Source of the DNA: CAWGMT01 sp963823675
Lineage (GTDB): Bacteria; Planctomycetota; Planctomycetia; Isosphaerales; Isosphaeraceae
Length of the DNA: 64,000 bases
Assembly: GCA_963823675.1 (NCBI GenBank)
Contig: CAWGMT010000009.1
Coordinates: 496,001 to 560,000 of the forward strand
Direction of reading: 5' to 3'
The position numbers were made by a program, and so were the translations under genes. The notes below the pieces were generated by a model. It ran no database searches and had not been told where the DNA came from. It saw nothing but the letters and a program-made list of their open reading frames with translations. Below, one piece after another: positions 26,646-34,191 of this stretch; position 1 is the first letter of the stretch; each line of letters starts with the position of its first letter.

Positions 26646-26925
26646 AGCTGGACCTCCTAAAGTGGTTCTGCGGTAAAACTCTAAGCCGGCTTCGCCCACA
26701 GTTGTCCGTCGGCGCCTTGCGCACCTGATGGACCAGCCCCACCCACGCCAGCAGGCGGATCAGGTCGTAGCTCACATCCTGCACGAAGTAGACCACCCCG
26801 CACAGCGTGAGGGCCAGCACGTTCGCGCCGGTGACAAACACCGCAAGGCAGGCGGCGTGCCAGGCCGAACGCCACCGCCGCCACCATCCGAAGCGTGGGG
26901 AGGGTTGGCGCCATGGCGGAGACAT
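26632..26925 (-). CDS. Small membrane protein (97 aa), unknown family
   Basis: 97 residues with one or two hydrophobic segments (CLAVFVTGANVLALTLCGVV and DLIRLLAWVGLVHQV). It is the first gene behind L9, 63 nt after the terminator, and its 3' end overlaps the SPFH start. The ATG has no clear Shine-Dalgarno; an alternative ATG at 26938 is in another frame. No function can be assigned. Confidence 0.5.
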   Translation of the reverse strand: MSPPWRQPSPRFGWWRRWRSAWHAACLAVFVTGANVLALTLCGVVYFVQDVSYDLIRLLAWVGLVHQVRKAPTDNCGRSRLRVLPQNHFRRSSYVDD

Positions 26926-26987
26926 TTGACGTACTCATGAAAGCCGACCATCACTGATGCTTTGGGCCGTCTCGGACCGCGGAAGCC

Positions 26988-27096
26988 AAAAAAAACCGGC
27001 GTGGTCGCACACCTTGAGGTGTTCGATCACGCCGGCTTACTCGCTAACCAGCCTCCCAGCAAAGCCGGGTTGCCCTTTATCAAGTCGTCCGACGAC
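26988..27096 (-). promoter_or_regulatory. Leader element L9 with intrinsic terminator
   Basis: A complete type A copy: sense GTCGTCGGACGAC, AAAGGGCAACCCGGC closed by GCTGGG, GGCTGGTTAGCGAGTAAGCC and a terminator (CCGGCGTGATCGAACACC against GGTGTGCGACCACGCCGG) with eight T. As in L6, CCGGCTT could pair with AAGCCGG at the terminator base. Confidence 0.87.
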
Positions 27097-27156
27097 GTCC
27101 GCTCGTGTTCTGGTGAGATTCACACGCCCGCGCGCGCAGGCCACACAACTGATTTT

Positions 27157-27185
27157 ATTATAATATTCCGAGCGTAAATGGCAAG
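27157..27185 (-). promoter_or_regulatory. Predicted promoter of leader L9
   Basis: On the minus strand CTTGCC (27185-27180), a 17-bp spacer ATTTACGCTCGGAATAT and TATAAT (27162-27157). It is the best-matching -10 of the set. The sequence just upstream of it (ATTTCTCACATGACAATC) also occurs upstream of the L6 promoter. Confidence 0.65.
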
Positions 27186-27299
27186 GGCATCGATGATATT
27201 TCTCACATGACAATCCCCAGATCGAATAGGGCCGGGTCAGACGACCGGGATCGCTCGTCGTGCTAGCCGCTTCAGCAGCAACGGCGGGATGGATGAGAC

Positions 27300-27465
27300 G
27301 TCGGGGGGGGATCGACGCTGGCCTCGCCCGGCCCCGATCCGACCGAGACCTCGACCGCCACAATGGAGATGTCGTCTTGAGCACTCGCGGCGCCACCCCA
27401 GCGCTCGATTTCCCCCACCAAGGCAGCGACCCTCTCGATCAACGGCGATCACGCCGTCACCGATG
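27300..27465 (-). pseudogene. Relic: both ends of the PAS-SpoIIE phosphatase gene fused
   Basis: Bases 27325-27420 match the 3' end of the phosphatase gene (7845-7940) closely. At about 27425 they join sequence matching 9378-9415 near its 5' end (gaccctctcg then aacggc and atcacgccgtc). About 1.4 kb of the parent is missing between them. Like the relics at 15.2-16.1 kb, it is a duplicate condensed by an internal deletion. Confidence 0.75.
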
Positions 27466-27480
27466 CGCAGGCTCCTGGCG

Positions 27481-28194
27481 TCAGCCGAGCAAGCGGTCCA
27501 GTTCCGCAGCGACGATTCCGTAGCATTCGCACGAAGCGGCTTCCATCCCCTTCCGGTCGAGGACGGTCACCCTGCCCCGGTGGTACCTGATCAGCCCGGC
27601 GGTCTGGAGGCTGCCCGCCGCCGCGGTTAGTGTGGGGCGGCGCACGCCGAGCATCTGGGCCAGGAACTCATGGGTGAGCGGGAAATCGTCAGTCCCCACC
27701 CGGTCGTGGCTCATCAGCAACCAGCGGCACAGGCGTTTCTTGACAGAGTGCCGGTGGTTGCAGACGGTGGACTGCGAAATCTGGTTTATCATTGCCTGGG
27801 TGCTCCGCTGGACCAAGCCGTACAACGTGCCGCGCCGCAGCATTTCCTCCTGAAAGACCTTGGTTTCCAGCCGGAGCGCATCGCCTGCAACCTGCGAAAT
27901 CGCCCTGGTCATGCCGCTCTGGCACCCGAGGAAGACAGGGGTTCCGACCATGCCCTCGTTGCCGATAATGCCCACTTCGAGCGAGAAGCCGCCGTCCATC
28001 ATGATCACCAGGGAAACCACCCCGTCGAGCGGGAAATAGACGTGCCGAATCGGGCCGTTCGGTTCGTAGAGAATGTCCCTCAAGAGCAAGGACACCTTCT
28101 CCAGATGGGGATGCAGGCGGTCGTATTCCTTCCTCGGCAAGGCAGCCAACAACCGGTTTTCGCCGGGGACGTGGACTTTCCGAAGCTTAGCCAT
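27481..28194 (-). CDS. Crp/Fnr family transcriptional regulator
   Basis: 237 residues. An N-terminal cyclic-nucleotide-binding-like domain (LLLRDILYEPNGPIRHVYFP, GGFSLEVGIIGNEGMVGTPV) is followed by a Crp-type winged helix (TDDFPLTHEFLAQMLGVRR then PTLTAAAGSLQTAGLI). The cluster of Cys expected for an Fnr iron-sulphur site is absent, and the cNMP-binding Arg is not evident, so the ligand is unknown. It is transcribed divergently from a paralogue at 28451, with an inverted repeat between them. Confidence 0.92.
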   Translation of the reverse strand: MAKLRKVHVPGENRLLAALPRKEYDRLHPHLEKVSLLLRDILYEPNGPIRHVYFPLDGVVSLVIMMDGGFSLEVGIIGNEGMVGTPVFLGCQSGMTRAISQVAGDALRLETKVFQEEMLRRGTLYGLVQRSTQAMINQISQSTVCNHRHSVKKRLCRWLLMSHDRVGTDDFPLTHEFLAQMLGVRRPTLTAAAGSLQTAGLIRYHRGRVTVLDRKGMEAASCECYGIVAAELDRLLG

Positions 28195-28319
28195 TCTGCG
28201 CCTCCCCACCTACGTCGGGGCCCAGGGGGCCGCTGCACCTGGATTCGGCCCCTGCTCTTCTCGCTCCATTATCGCAGAAAAATTCTTGCCGTCATGTCGG
28301 AAACCGTACAGACGTTGTG

Positions 28320-28363
28320 TGTCTGCCAGCAGACAAAAGGATAGGATGGTCTGCTGGCAGACA
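28320..28363. promoter_or_regulatory. Perfect inverted repeat, likely operator pair
   Basis: GTCTGCCAGCAGAC (28321-28334) and its exact complement GTCTGCTGGCAGAC (28349-28362), with one further flanking T/A pair. Each unit is itself a near-palindrome (GTCTGC-N2-GCAGAC), and the centres are 28 bp apart. The site lies between two divergent Crp/Fnr-type genes. It could be an operator for either regulator, or a hairpin in the leader of the rightward gene. Confidence 0.55.
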
Positions 28364-28450
28364 GACCAGGAAGGTCGATCTTGTGCCGCCGCAATACGCC
28401 TTGCCTTCGTCCTACGGACGCTGGCGGCGGAGCTGGGAGGGTGGGGAGCC

Positions 28451-29164
28451 ATGTCCGTGACCAAACCGCTCGCTGTGCCGCCGGGAAACCGGCTCTTGGC
28501 CCGGTTGCCCGCGGACGAATACCAGCGCCTTCTCCCCCGCCTCAAACACTTCCCGCTGGCGTCGAAACACGTCCTCTACGAGGCCCGATCGTCCATCGAC
28601 TACGCCTACTTCCCGAACCGCGGTGTCGTCTCTGCTCTGACCGTGATGGAAGACGGCAGGGCCATCGAGGTAGCGACGATAGGGGACGATGGCATGGTGG
28701 GCCTCCCACTCCTCGTCGGGGCCAAGATCACGGCCAATCGGGTGATCGTCCAGGTTCCAGGCGACGCCCTGCGGATGCCGGAAGCAGTGCTGCGGGAAGA
28801 GGTGAGCCGGGATAGCGCCTTGCGCCGGTTGCTGGTCCTCTACCACACCGCCTTTCTTGCCGAGGTTTCGCAGGCCGTGGCTTGCAATGGCCTGCACTCG
28901 GTTCACCAGCGCTGTTGCCGGTGGCTGTTGATGACCCAGAACCGGGCGCACTCGGATGTCTTCCCAATGACGCACGAGTTCCTGGCCGAGATGCTCGGCG
29001 TGCGGCGTTCTACCGTCTCCGAGATTCTCCAACCCTTCCAGGAGAAAGGATTGATCCGTTACAGCCGGGGGAAACTCACTGTCCTCGATCGGGATGGCTT
29101 GATGGCCGGTTCTTGCGAGTGCTACCGGAGCATCACCGATGAATTCGTAAGATTGTTCGCTTGA
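28451..29164 (+). CDS. Crp/Fnr family transcriptional regulator (paralogue)
   Basis: 237 residues, closely related to the divergent regulator at 27481: a cNMP-binding-like domain (ASKHVLYEARSSIDYAYFP, GRAIEVATIGDDGMVGLP) and a winged helix (VFPMTHEFLAEMLGVRRSTV). Both end in a shared SCECY segment followed by a short acidic helix. The ATG at 28451 follows GTGGGGAGCC. It is followed after 28 bp by an MpsC-family gene, with which it is probably cotranscribed. The ligand and targets are unknown. Confidence 0.92.
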   Translation: MSVTKPLAVPPGNRLLARLPADEYQRLLPRLKHFPLASKHVLYEARSSIDYAYFPNRGVVSALTVMEDGRAIEVATIGDDGMVGLPLLVGAKITANRVIVQVPGDALRMPEAVLREEVSRDSALRRLLVLYHTAFLAEVSQAVACNGLHSVHQRCCRWLLMTQNRAHSDVFPMTHEFLAEMLGVRRSTVSEILQPFQEKGLIRYSRGKLTVLDRDGLMAGSCECYRSITDEFVRLFA

Positions 29165-29192
29165 ACACGATATGTGCGGTACTGAGGTTCCT

Positions 29193-29570
29193 ATGAAAAC
29201 CCGGGGCGAGATCGAAGCCGCCATTTGCGAACTCATGAGACGCTTTCAACTGGAGTACATGGGCCGTGGACCGAGGGACATTCACGCCCACCTGATCGGT
29301 GATTTACTGGTGGTCCGCCTCGAGGGCGTGTTGACCTCGGCTGAACAGCATCTGGTCAAGTCGATCCCGGCCGAGAATGGGAGGGACCTGCTCAAACAAG
29401 TACGGACCCATTTGATCGAAACGGCTCGGCCGGTCATGGAAGCAATGATCCAAGAGGTCACAGGCGTCAAGGTGTTGAGCCTGCACCACGACATCAGCAC
29501 CGTGACCGGAGAAGAGGTCGTGCTCTTCACCCTGACCAAGTCGCCTGCTTACAGGCAACCGAACAAATGA
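29193..29570 (+). CDS. MpsC/DUF2294 family protein
   Basis: 125 residues, complete: an N-terminal helix (MKTRGEIEAAICELMRRF), MGRGPRDIHAHLIGDLLVV, LTSAEQHLVKSIP, GRDLLKQVRTHLIETARPV and a C-terminal VLSLHHDISTVTGEEVVLF. The family (PF10057) is linked by name to a Na+-translocating membrane-potential system (MpsC); its mechanism is little known. Its 3' 315 bp are nearly identical to the truncated copy at 9771-10085, so duplication was recent. A third copy is at 54880 and a more distant member at 55645. Confidence 0.88.
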   Translation: MKTRGEIEAAICELMRRFQLEYMGRGPRDIHAHLIGDLLVVRLEGVLTSAEQHLVKSIPAENGRDLLKQVRTHLIETARPVMEAMIQEVTGVKVLSLHHDISTVTGEEVVLFTLTKSPAYRQPNK

Positions 29571-29756
29571 CAGGGCTATGAACCGGGGTGGAATTCGTAG
29601 CCGCGGCCAGGAGAGGTACGATTAAGCAAGCGGCGAACCGCCGATAAATCGTGGGTCCGCTCCCAGCTAACTAACTTGGGGCCGGTCCAATCGCTCGATA
29701 ATATCTGCCTTTTCGGGATAGCATATTAGATCGCAGGAACAGCATCCGAGCACAGC

Positions 29757-31400
29757 ATGAGATGGGGGGGCAAGGTGGGAGCAAACGATGACAAGCGTAC
29801 ACATCAACTGGAACTCGCCCTTGCTTACGCCGAGAACATCGTTGCGACCTTGCGGGAGCCATTTGTGGTTCTCGACAACAGCCTGCGGGTTCGCTCGGCC
29901 AACGCGGCCTTCTACCGGAACTTTCATGCCTCGAAACCAGAGACGGAGGGCCGCTTCGTCTACGACTTGGGCAATGGTCAGTGGAACATCCCCCAACTGC
30001 GGACGCTACTCACCCAAGTCCTGAGGAACAGCCATCCCGTTGAAGATTTCGAGGTTGAACACGAATTTCTCGCTCTCGGGCGAAGGAACATGCTGCTCAA
30101 CGCCCGCAGGTTCCCTCCGGAGAGCAACGACCCGCATTTGGTCCTTCTTGCCATCGAGGACATTACCGACCGGAGGCGGGCGGAAGCCGCCATGGAGCAC
30201 TCCGAAGTCCGGTACCGCCGGCTGTTCGAGATGGCCAAGGACGGGATCCTGATCCTCGACGCCGACACAGGGAAGGTGATTGACGCCAACCCGTTCATGA
30301 CTGCCTTGTTGGGCTACTCGCACACTGAGTTCTTGGGCAAGGAACTGTGGGAGATCGGCCTGTTCGGAGACATCAATGAAAGCCGGGCCGTTTACCGGGA
30401 ACTGCAAGAGAAGGGCTACGTCCGCTACGAGAATCTGCCGCTGGAAAGCACAAGCGGGCACAAGGTCGAGGTCGAGTTCGTCAGCAACGTCTATGGAGAG
30501 AACAACCACCAAGTCGTTCAATGCAACATCCGTGACATCACCGAACGCAGCCGCCTCCAGCGACTGACGCAGGAGCAGGCGGCGGCGCTCGCCGACCTGG
30601 GCCGCCGCAAAGATGAGTTCCTGGCGATGCTCAGCCACGAACTTCGAAACCCGCTTGCCCCCATCCTCAATGCTGCTCTTCTCTTGCGCCTGCACAGCAC
30701 CCGGAATCGTCTACAAGGCATCGAGAACCCGATACTTCAGCAATCCGCCAGCATCATTGAGCGGCAGGTGGGGCAACTGACACGGATCGTTGACGAATTG
30801 CTCGAAGTCTCTCGCATCACCACGGGCAGGATTCAGCTTCGCCCAGAATCGCTTGCCGTGGGCGTCGTGGCGGAAAATGCGGTGGCGACGGTCCGCTCGA
30901 TGATCGACCAACGCAAGCATGAACTTACGGTGTCGCTGCCGACGCAAGTGATCTGGGTGCATGCCGACGCGGCCCGGTTGGAACAGGTCTTGGTGAACCT
31001 CCTCACCAATGCCGCCAAGTACACCGACCAAGGCGGCCACGTCTGGCTGACTGTCCAACAAGAGGGCGAGGAGGCGGTGCTGCGTGTGCGGGATACGGGC
31101 GTCGGCATCGCCCCCGAAATCCTGCCCCGCATCTTCGACCTGTTCACGCAGGCGGAGCGGTCCCTGGACCGCTCCCAAGGTGGGTTGGGCATCGGACTGG
31201 CTTTGGTGCAGCGCCTCGTGGAACTGCACGGGGGCACGGTGGCGGTTTCCAGCGCTTTGGGGCAAGGCAGCGAGTTCGTCGTGCGTCTGCCGGTGGTGTC
31301 GCCTCCCCGGCGCGGGCGTCATCGCCACCCACCGAAACGGCCCAGCCGATTACAACATCCTTGCGAGTGTTGGTGGTGGATGACAACGTGGATACCGTGA
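29757..31400 (+). CDS. PAS-PAS sensor histidine kinase (5' part of a frameshifted hybrid kinase)
   Basis: PAS 1 (about residues 20-135; LREPFVVLDNSLRVRSANAA, DLGNGQWNIP) is followed by PAS 2 (about 145-260; AKDGILILDADTGKVIDANP), a HisKA domain with the phospho-His in MLSHELRNPLAPI, and a HATPase domain (NLLTNAAKY, DTGVGIAPE, GLGIGLALV). There are no membrane segments. After VVRLPVV (about 31300) the frame turns to nonsense, while a receiver domain continues one frame away, so the native product is probably one hybrid kinase ending at 31732. PAS 1 closely resembles PAS 2 of the SpoIIE phosphatase at 7804. A relic MpsC start overlaps the end of the receiver (ATGA). Confidence 0.88.
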   Translation: MRWGGKVGANDDKRTHQLELALAYAENIVATLREPFVVLDNSLRVRSANAAFYRNFHASKPETEGRFVYDLGNGQWNIPQLRTLLTQVLRNSHPVEDFEVEHEFLALGRRNMLLNARRFPPESNDPHLVLLAIEDITDRRRAEAAMEHSEVRYRRLFEMAKDGILILDADTGKVIDANPFMTALLGYSHTEFLGKELWEIGLFGDINESRAVYRELQEKGYVRYENLPLESTSGHKVEVEFVSNVYGENNHQVVQCNIRDITERSRLQRLTQEQAAALADLGRRKDEFLAMLSHELRNPLAPILNAALLLRLHSTRNRLQGIENPILQQSASIIERQVGQLTRIVDELLEVSRITTGRIQLRPESLAVGVVAENAVATVRSMIDQRKHELTVSLPTQVIWVHADAARLEQVLVNLLTNAAKYTDQGGHVWLTVQQEGEEAVLRVRDTGVGIAPEILPRIFDLFTQAERSLDRSQGGLGIGLALVQRLVELHGGTVAVSSALGQGSEFVVRLPVVSPPRRGRHRHPPKRPSRLQHPCECWWWMTTWIP

Positions 31401-31732
31401 CGACTCTGGCGTTGCTGGCGAAAGAATCCGGCTACGATGTCCGTACGGCGTATGATGGCTCGACGGTTCTGGAAACGGCCTTGGATTACCGACCGGACGT
31501 GGTGCTGCTGGACATCGGCCTGCCGGGACTGAATGGCTTTGAGGTAGCGAAGCAGCTCCGTCATCAGCCCGCTCTTCAGAACGCCGTGCTCGTCGCCATG
31601 ACCGGGTACGGAGGGGAGAGTGACCATCAGCGTTCGTTCGCGGCGGGCTTCGATCACCACTTGGTCAAACCGGGCGATTTCGGGAAAGTACTGACAATCT
31701 TGGCGACCGTCGCGGAGTTGCCGGCACGATGA
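31361..31732 (+). CDS. Response-regulator receiver domain (3' part of the hybrid kinase)
   Basis: 123 residues of a CheY-like receiver: LRVLVVDDNVDTV (acidic pair), LLDIGLPGLNG (phospho-acceptor Asp), AMTGYGG (Thr) and KPGD (Lys). Its frame can be read back through a Ser/Pro/Thr linker (SSPPTETAQPITTS) to about 31300, where the kinase frame ends, so a one-base indel probably separates the two. If it is translated alone, a TTG at 31361 without a ribosome-binding site would be the start. Confidence 0.8.
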   Translation: MRVLVVDDNVDTVTTLALLAKESGYDVRTAYDGSTVLETALDYRPDVVLLDIGLPGLNGFEVAKQLRHQPALQNAVLVAMTGYGGESDHQRSFAAGFDHHLVKPGDFGKVLTILATVAELPAR

Positions 31733-31902
31733 AGACCCAGGGAGAAATCGAGGGTACCTGACACGCCACGCCAAGGACCCTAACGTGCAGATTCGCCGAG
31801 ACCTGGGGATCAGCCAGGAACGCGTCCGCCAGATCGAAGCGCGCGCAATGCCAAGCTCCGACTAATCGCCCACCAAGAGGCACCGCAGTCGTCGGACATC
31901 TG
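31729..31902 (+). pseudogene. Relic: MpsC 5' end fused to sigma factor 3' end
   Basis: ATGAAGACCCAGGGAGAAAT (31729-) matches the MpsC gene start (MKTQGEIE) and overlaps the receiver stop as ATGA. About 40 bp later the sequence matches the 3' end of the sigma gene (region 4: LGISQERVRQIEARA), with at least one lost base, to a TGA at about 31902. It implies that a kinase-MpsC operon and another sigma gene copy once existed here. Confidence 0.72.
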
Positions 31903-31910
31903 AAAACGAT

Positions 31911-32513
31911 TCACGCGCCAGTATTCGCGTGGTGGTCATCGTTCCAAAGGACGATGGCCGGGTCGTGCAAGGTATGCTCGTAGCCCACGATGCTCAGCGA
32001 TGCGGTACTGAGCAGAAGGTGCCTCGCGTCCTCCGAGGTCAGGCCCATCCAGCGCGCGGCAAGGACGCGGGAGAAATGGCCGTGGCCAAAGATGAGGATG
32101 CGACCGCCATCCGCCCGTAAGCGGGCGATCACGCGGTCGGCGCGGGCACCCACCTCCGCGAGCGATTCACCCCCCGGGCAGCCGTCACGGAAGAGATACC
32201 ACCCTGGCCGCTCACGGAGGATGTCTGAAGTGAGCTGGCCTTCGTAATCGCCATAGTTCCACTCCATGAGGTCTGGGTTGACCGAAGCGACGGCCCCGAA
32301 GCCCGCCAACTCGCAAGTCCGCCGCGCCCTCTTGAGCGGGCTGACCTGAACCTCGGTGAACGTTTTCCCCTCGAGCCGTACGCGCAATCGCCGTGCGTTG
32401 TCCTCACCCCGCTCCGTCAGGGGGATATCGGTTCGTCCGGTGTGTCGGCCCGACAGCGACCACGCCGTCTCGCCGTGACGGGCCAGGTATACATCGGGGA
32501 GCGATTCGTTCAT
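31911..32513 (-). CDS. Histidine phosphatase family protein (phosphoglycerate mutase-like)
   Basis: 200 residues with the family signature ARHGETAWSLSGRHTGRTD (catalytic His in RHG), an acidic MEWNYGDYEG and the second catalytic His in ILIFGHGHFSRVL. It may be a sugar-phosphate phosphatase or a cofactor-dependent mutase; the short length favours a phosphatase. AGGAACACGCC precedes the ATG at 32513. It is the last gene of the long minus-strand operon. A fragment of it recurs at 16060-16125. Confidence 0.88.
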   Translation of the reverse strand: MNESLPDVYLARHGETAWSLSGRHTGRTDIPLTERGEDNARRLRVRLEGKTFTEVQVSPLKRARRTCELAGFGAVASVNPDLMEWNYGDYEGQLTSDILRERPGWYLFRDGCPGGESLAEVGARADRVIARLRADGGRILIFGHGHFSRVLAARWMGLTSEDARHLLLSTASLSIVGYEHTLHDPAIVLWNDDHHANTGA

Positions 32514-32599
32514 GGCGTGTTCCTCAAGGGGAACTTTCGGAAAACCTCGGTCGCAGATCGAGAATGCGGAACGCGGGCGAAGAGAGCGATGGTCCGGAT

Positions 32600-33139
32600 T
32601 CAAGACGCCGGCGGCTCGTATTGATCGATGTGCTCCGGCCCTTGGGCGCCGAGCAGGCTCCGGGCGCGGGCGACGACCTCAGAGTTAGACCGCACGAGGA
32701 CGAGAAACTTGCCCCCCTTGACCTGCTCCTCGTAATTGAGCGCCCGGTCCTTCGGCACATCCCAGCCGACGAGCGCGCCCGCCAGGCTGCCGAGTGCGGT
32801 TCCCGCCAGCGCCCCTTCGATGCCCGCCAAAAGCGCCGCCGCGAGTGGACCGGCGACCACGACGAAGCCCAGTCCTGGCAAGAACAGGAATCCCGTTCCA
32901 ACGCACAGGCCGAACAGTCCACCGAACAACGACCCGGTCTCCGCTCCGGCCTTGACGTAGTCGCCGCGGCTGACAAGGCCGTACGGCTGCTCGGTTTCCT
33001 GAACGCCGCGGCCCACGATCGAGAGATCGCCAAGGTCAAAACCGGCCTCGTCGAGTTGCCCCACCGCGCGCTCGGCCGCGGAGCGGTCGGGATATAACGC
33101 CACGACGCTGGAAACAATCGCAACTTCCGTCTGGCCCAT
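32600..33139 (-). CDS. General stress protein-like (GSP17M/DUF1269-type) membrane protein
   Basis: 179 residues. The N-terminal ferredoxin-like domain (VVALYPDRSAAERAVGQLDE then GFDLGDLSIVGRG) resembles the general stress protein 17M N-terminal domain. A glycine-rich double membrane segment (GLFGGLFGLCVGTGFLFLPG; LGFVVVAGPLAAALLAG) and a C-terminal alpha/beta tail (NYEEQVKGGKFLVLV) follow. AAGGAGACTATC precedes the start. A paralogue at 53421 opens the same operon, so the run of genes is bracketed by two such proteins. The molecular function is unknown. Confidence 0.8.
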   Translation of the reverse strand: MGQTEVAIVSSVVALYPDRSAAERAVGQLDEAGFDLGDLSIVGRGVQETEQPYGLVSRGDYVKAGAETGSLFGGLFGLCVGTGFLFLPGLGFVVVAGPLAAALLAGIEGALAGTALGSLAGALVGWDVPKDRALNYEEQVKGGKFLVLVRSNSEVVARARSLLGAQGPEHIDQYEPPAS

Positions 33140-33168
33140 GATAGTCTCCTTGTGATATGTGTGGATGC

Positions 33169-34191
33169 TTACATGGTTTCCATCGCGGTATCGTATTCGC
33201 CACGACGCGCGGCCCGGTTGCACCTGGCACGATGATGCAGGGCTTGCTGTGCCGCCAACACGCGGGACTTGTCGCCGTGCCAGATCTCCAGAGCCGGTTG
33301 CTGGATGGCGCGGCCGAATGAGAACGCCAACGCCCAAGGCAATCGCGACCGGAATCGAGAATTCATGGCATTTAAATGAGCCGAGGCCAGTTCAGGGGAT
33401 TGGCCGCCCGACAAGAACGCAATCCCTGGAACGGCGGCGGGCACGGATCGCAAGAGACACCTCACCGTGGCGTCGGCCACCTCATCCACCGATTCTTGCT
33501 TGGCGCAGGTCAATCCCGGAAGCACCATGTTGGGCTTGAGGATCATGCCCTCCAGCATCACCCGTTGAGTGTAAAGCTGGTTGAAAACCGTTTGCAGGAC
33601 TTCCTCGGTTACTTCCCGGCACCGCTCCAGGGTATGCTCGCCGTCCATGAGCACTTCAGGCTCGACGACGGGGACCAGCTCGGCTTCCTGGCACAACGCG
33701 GCATAGCGAGCCAGCGCCTGCGCGTTGGCCTCGATGCAGCCCCGGCTGGGAATGCCGTCCCCCAAGGCAATCACCGCGCGCCACTTGGCAAAACGGGCAC
33801 CCATTTGAAAATACTCCTGCAGGCGGGCACGCAATCCGTCCAGACCCTCGGTTATTCTCTCTCCTGGGTGACCTGCCATGTCCTTGGCACCGATGTCAAC
33901 CTTGATGCCGGGAATGATTCCCGCGTCGACGAGGATTTTGATAAACGGAGTGCCATCTGTCTTCTGCTGGCGGATGGTCTCGTCGTAGAGGATCGCCCCA
34001 CTGATGCTCTCGCCGAGGCCGGGCGTGGTCACGATCAACTCCCGATAGGCGCGCCGGGCCTCCTCGGTCTGGGGAATCCGCAACCTTGCGAATCGTTTGT
34101 TGCACGTCGGATTGCTTTCATCCATCGCCAGCAGACCCTTGTCGCCGGCGACCAGCGTGCTCGCCGTGTCTTTAAGCGATTGCGCATTCAT
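33169..34191 (-). CDS. Class I fructose-bisphosphate aldolase
   Basis: 340 residues. It shows the class I pattern: GLLAMDESNPTCNKRF at the N-terminus, KVDIGAK, the catalytic base Glu region VPVVEPEVLMDG, the Schiff-base Lys in EGMILKPNMVLPG and FLSGGQSPELASAHLNAMN. It interconverts fructose-1,6-bisphosphate with dihydroxyacetone phosphate and glyceraldehyde-3-phosphate. The ATG overlaps the phosphoketolase stop (ATGA), indicating coupled translation. Confidence 0.95.
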   Translation of the reverse strand: MNAQSLKDTASTLVAGDKGLLAMDESNPTCNKRFARLRIPQTEEARRAYRELIVTTPGLGESISGAILYDETIRQQKTDGTPFIKILVDAGIIPGIKVDIGAKDMAGHPGERITEGLDGLRARLQEYFQMGARFAKWRAVIALGDGIPSRGCIEANAQALARYAALCQEAELVPVVEPEVLMDGEHTLERCREVTEEVLQTVFNQLYTQRVMLEGMILKPNMVLPGLTCAKQESVDEVADATVRCLLRSVPAAVPGIAFLSGGQSPELASAHLNAMNSRFRSRLPWALAFSFGRAIQQPALEIWHGDKSRVLAAQQALHHRARCNRAARRGEYDTAMETM

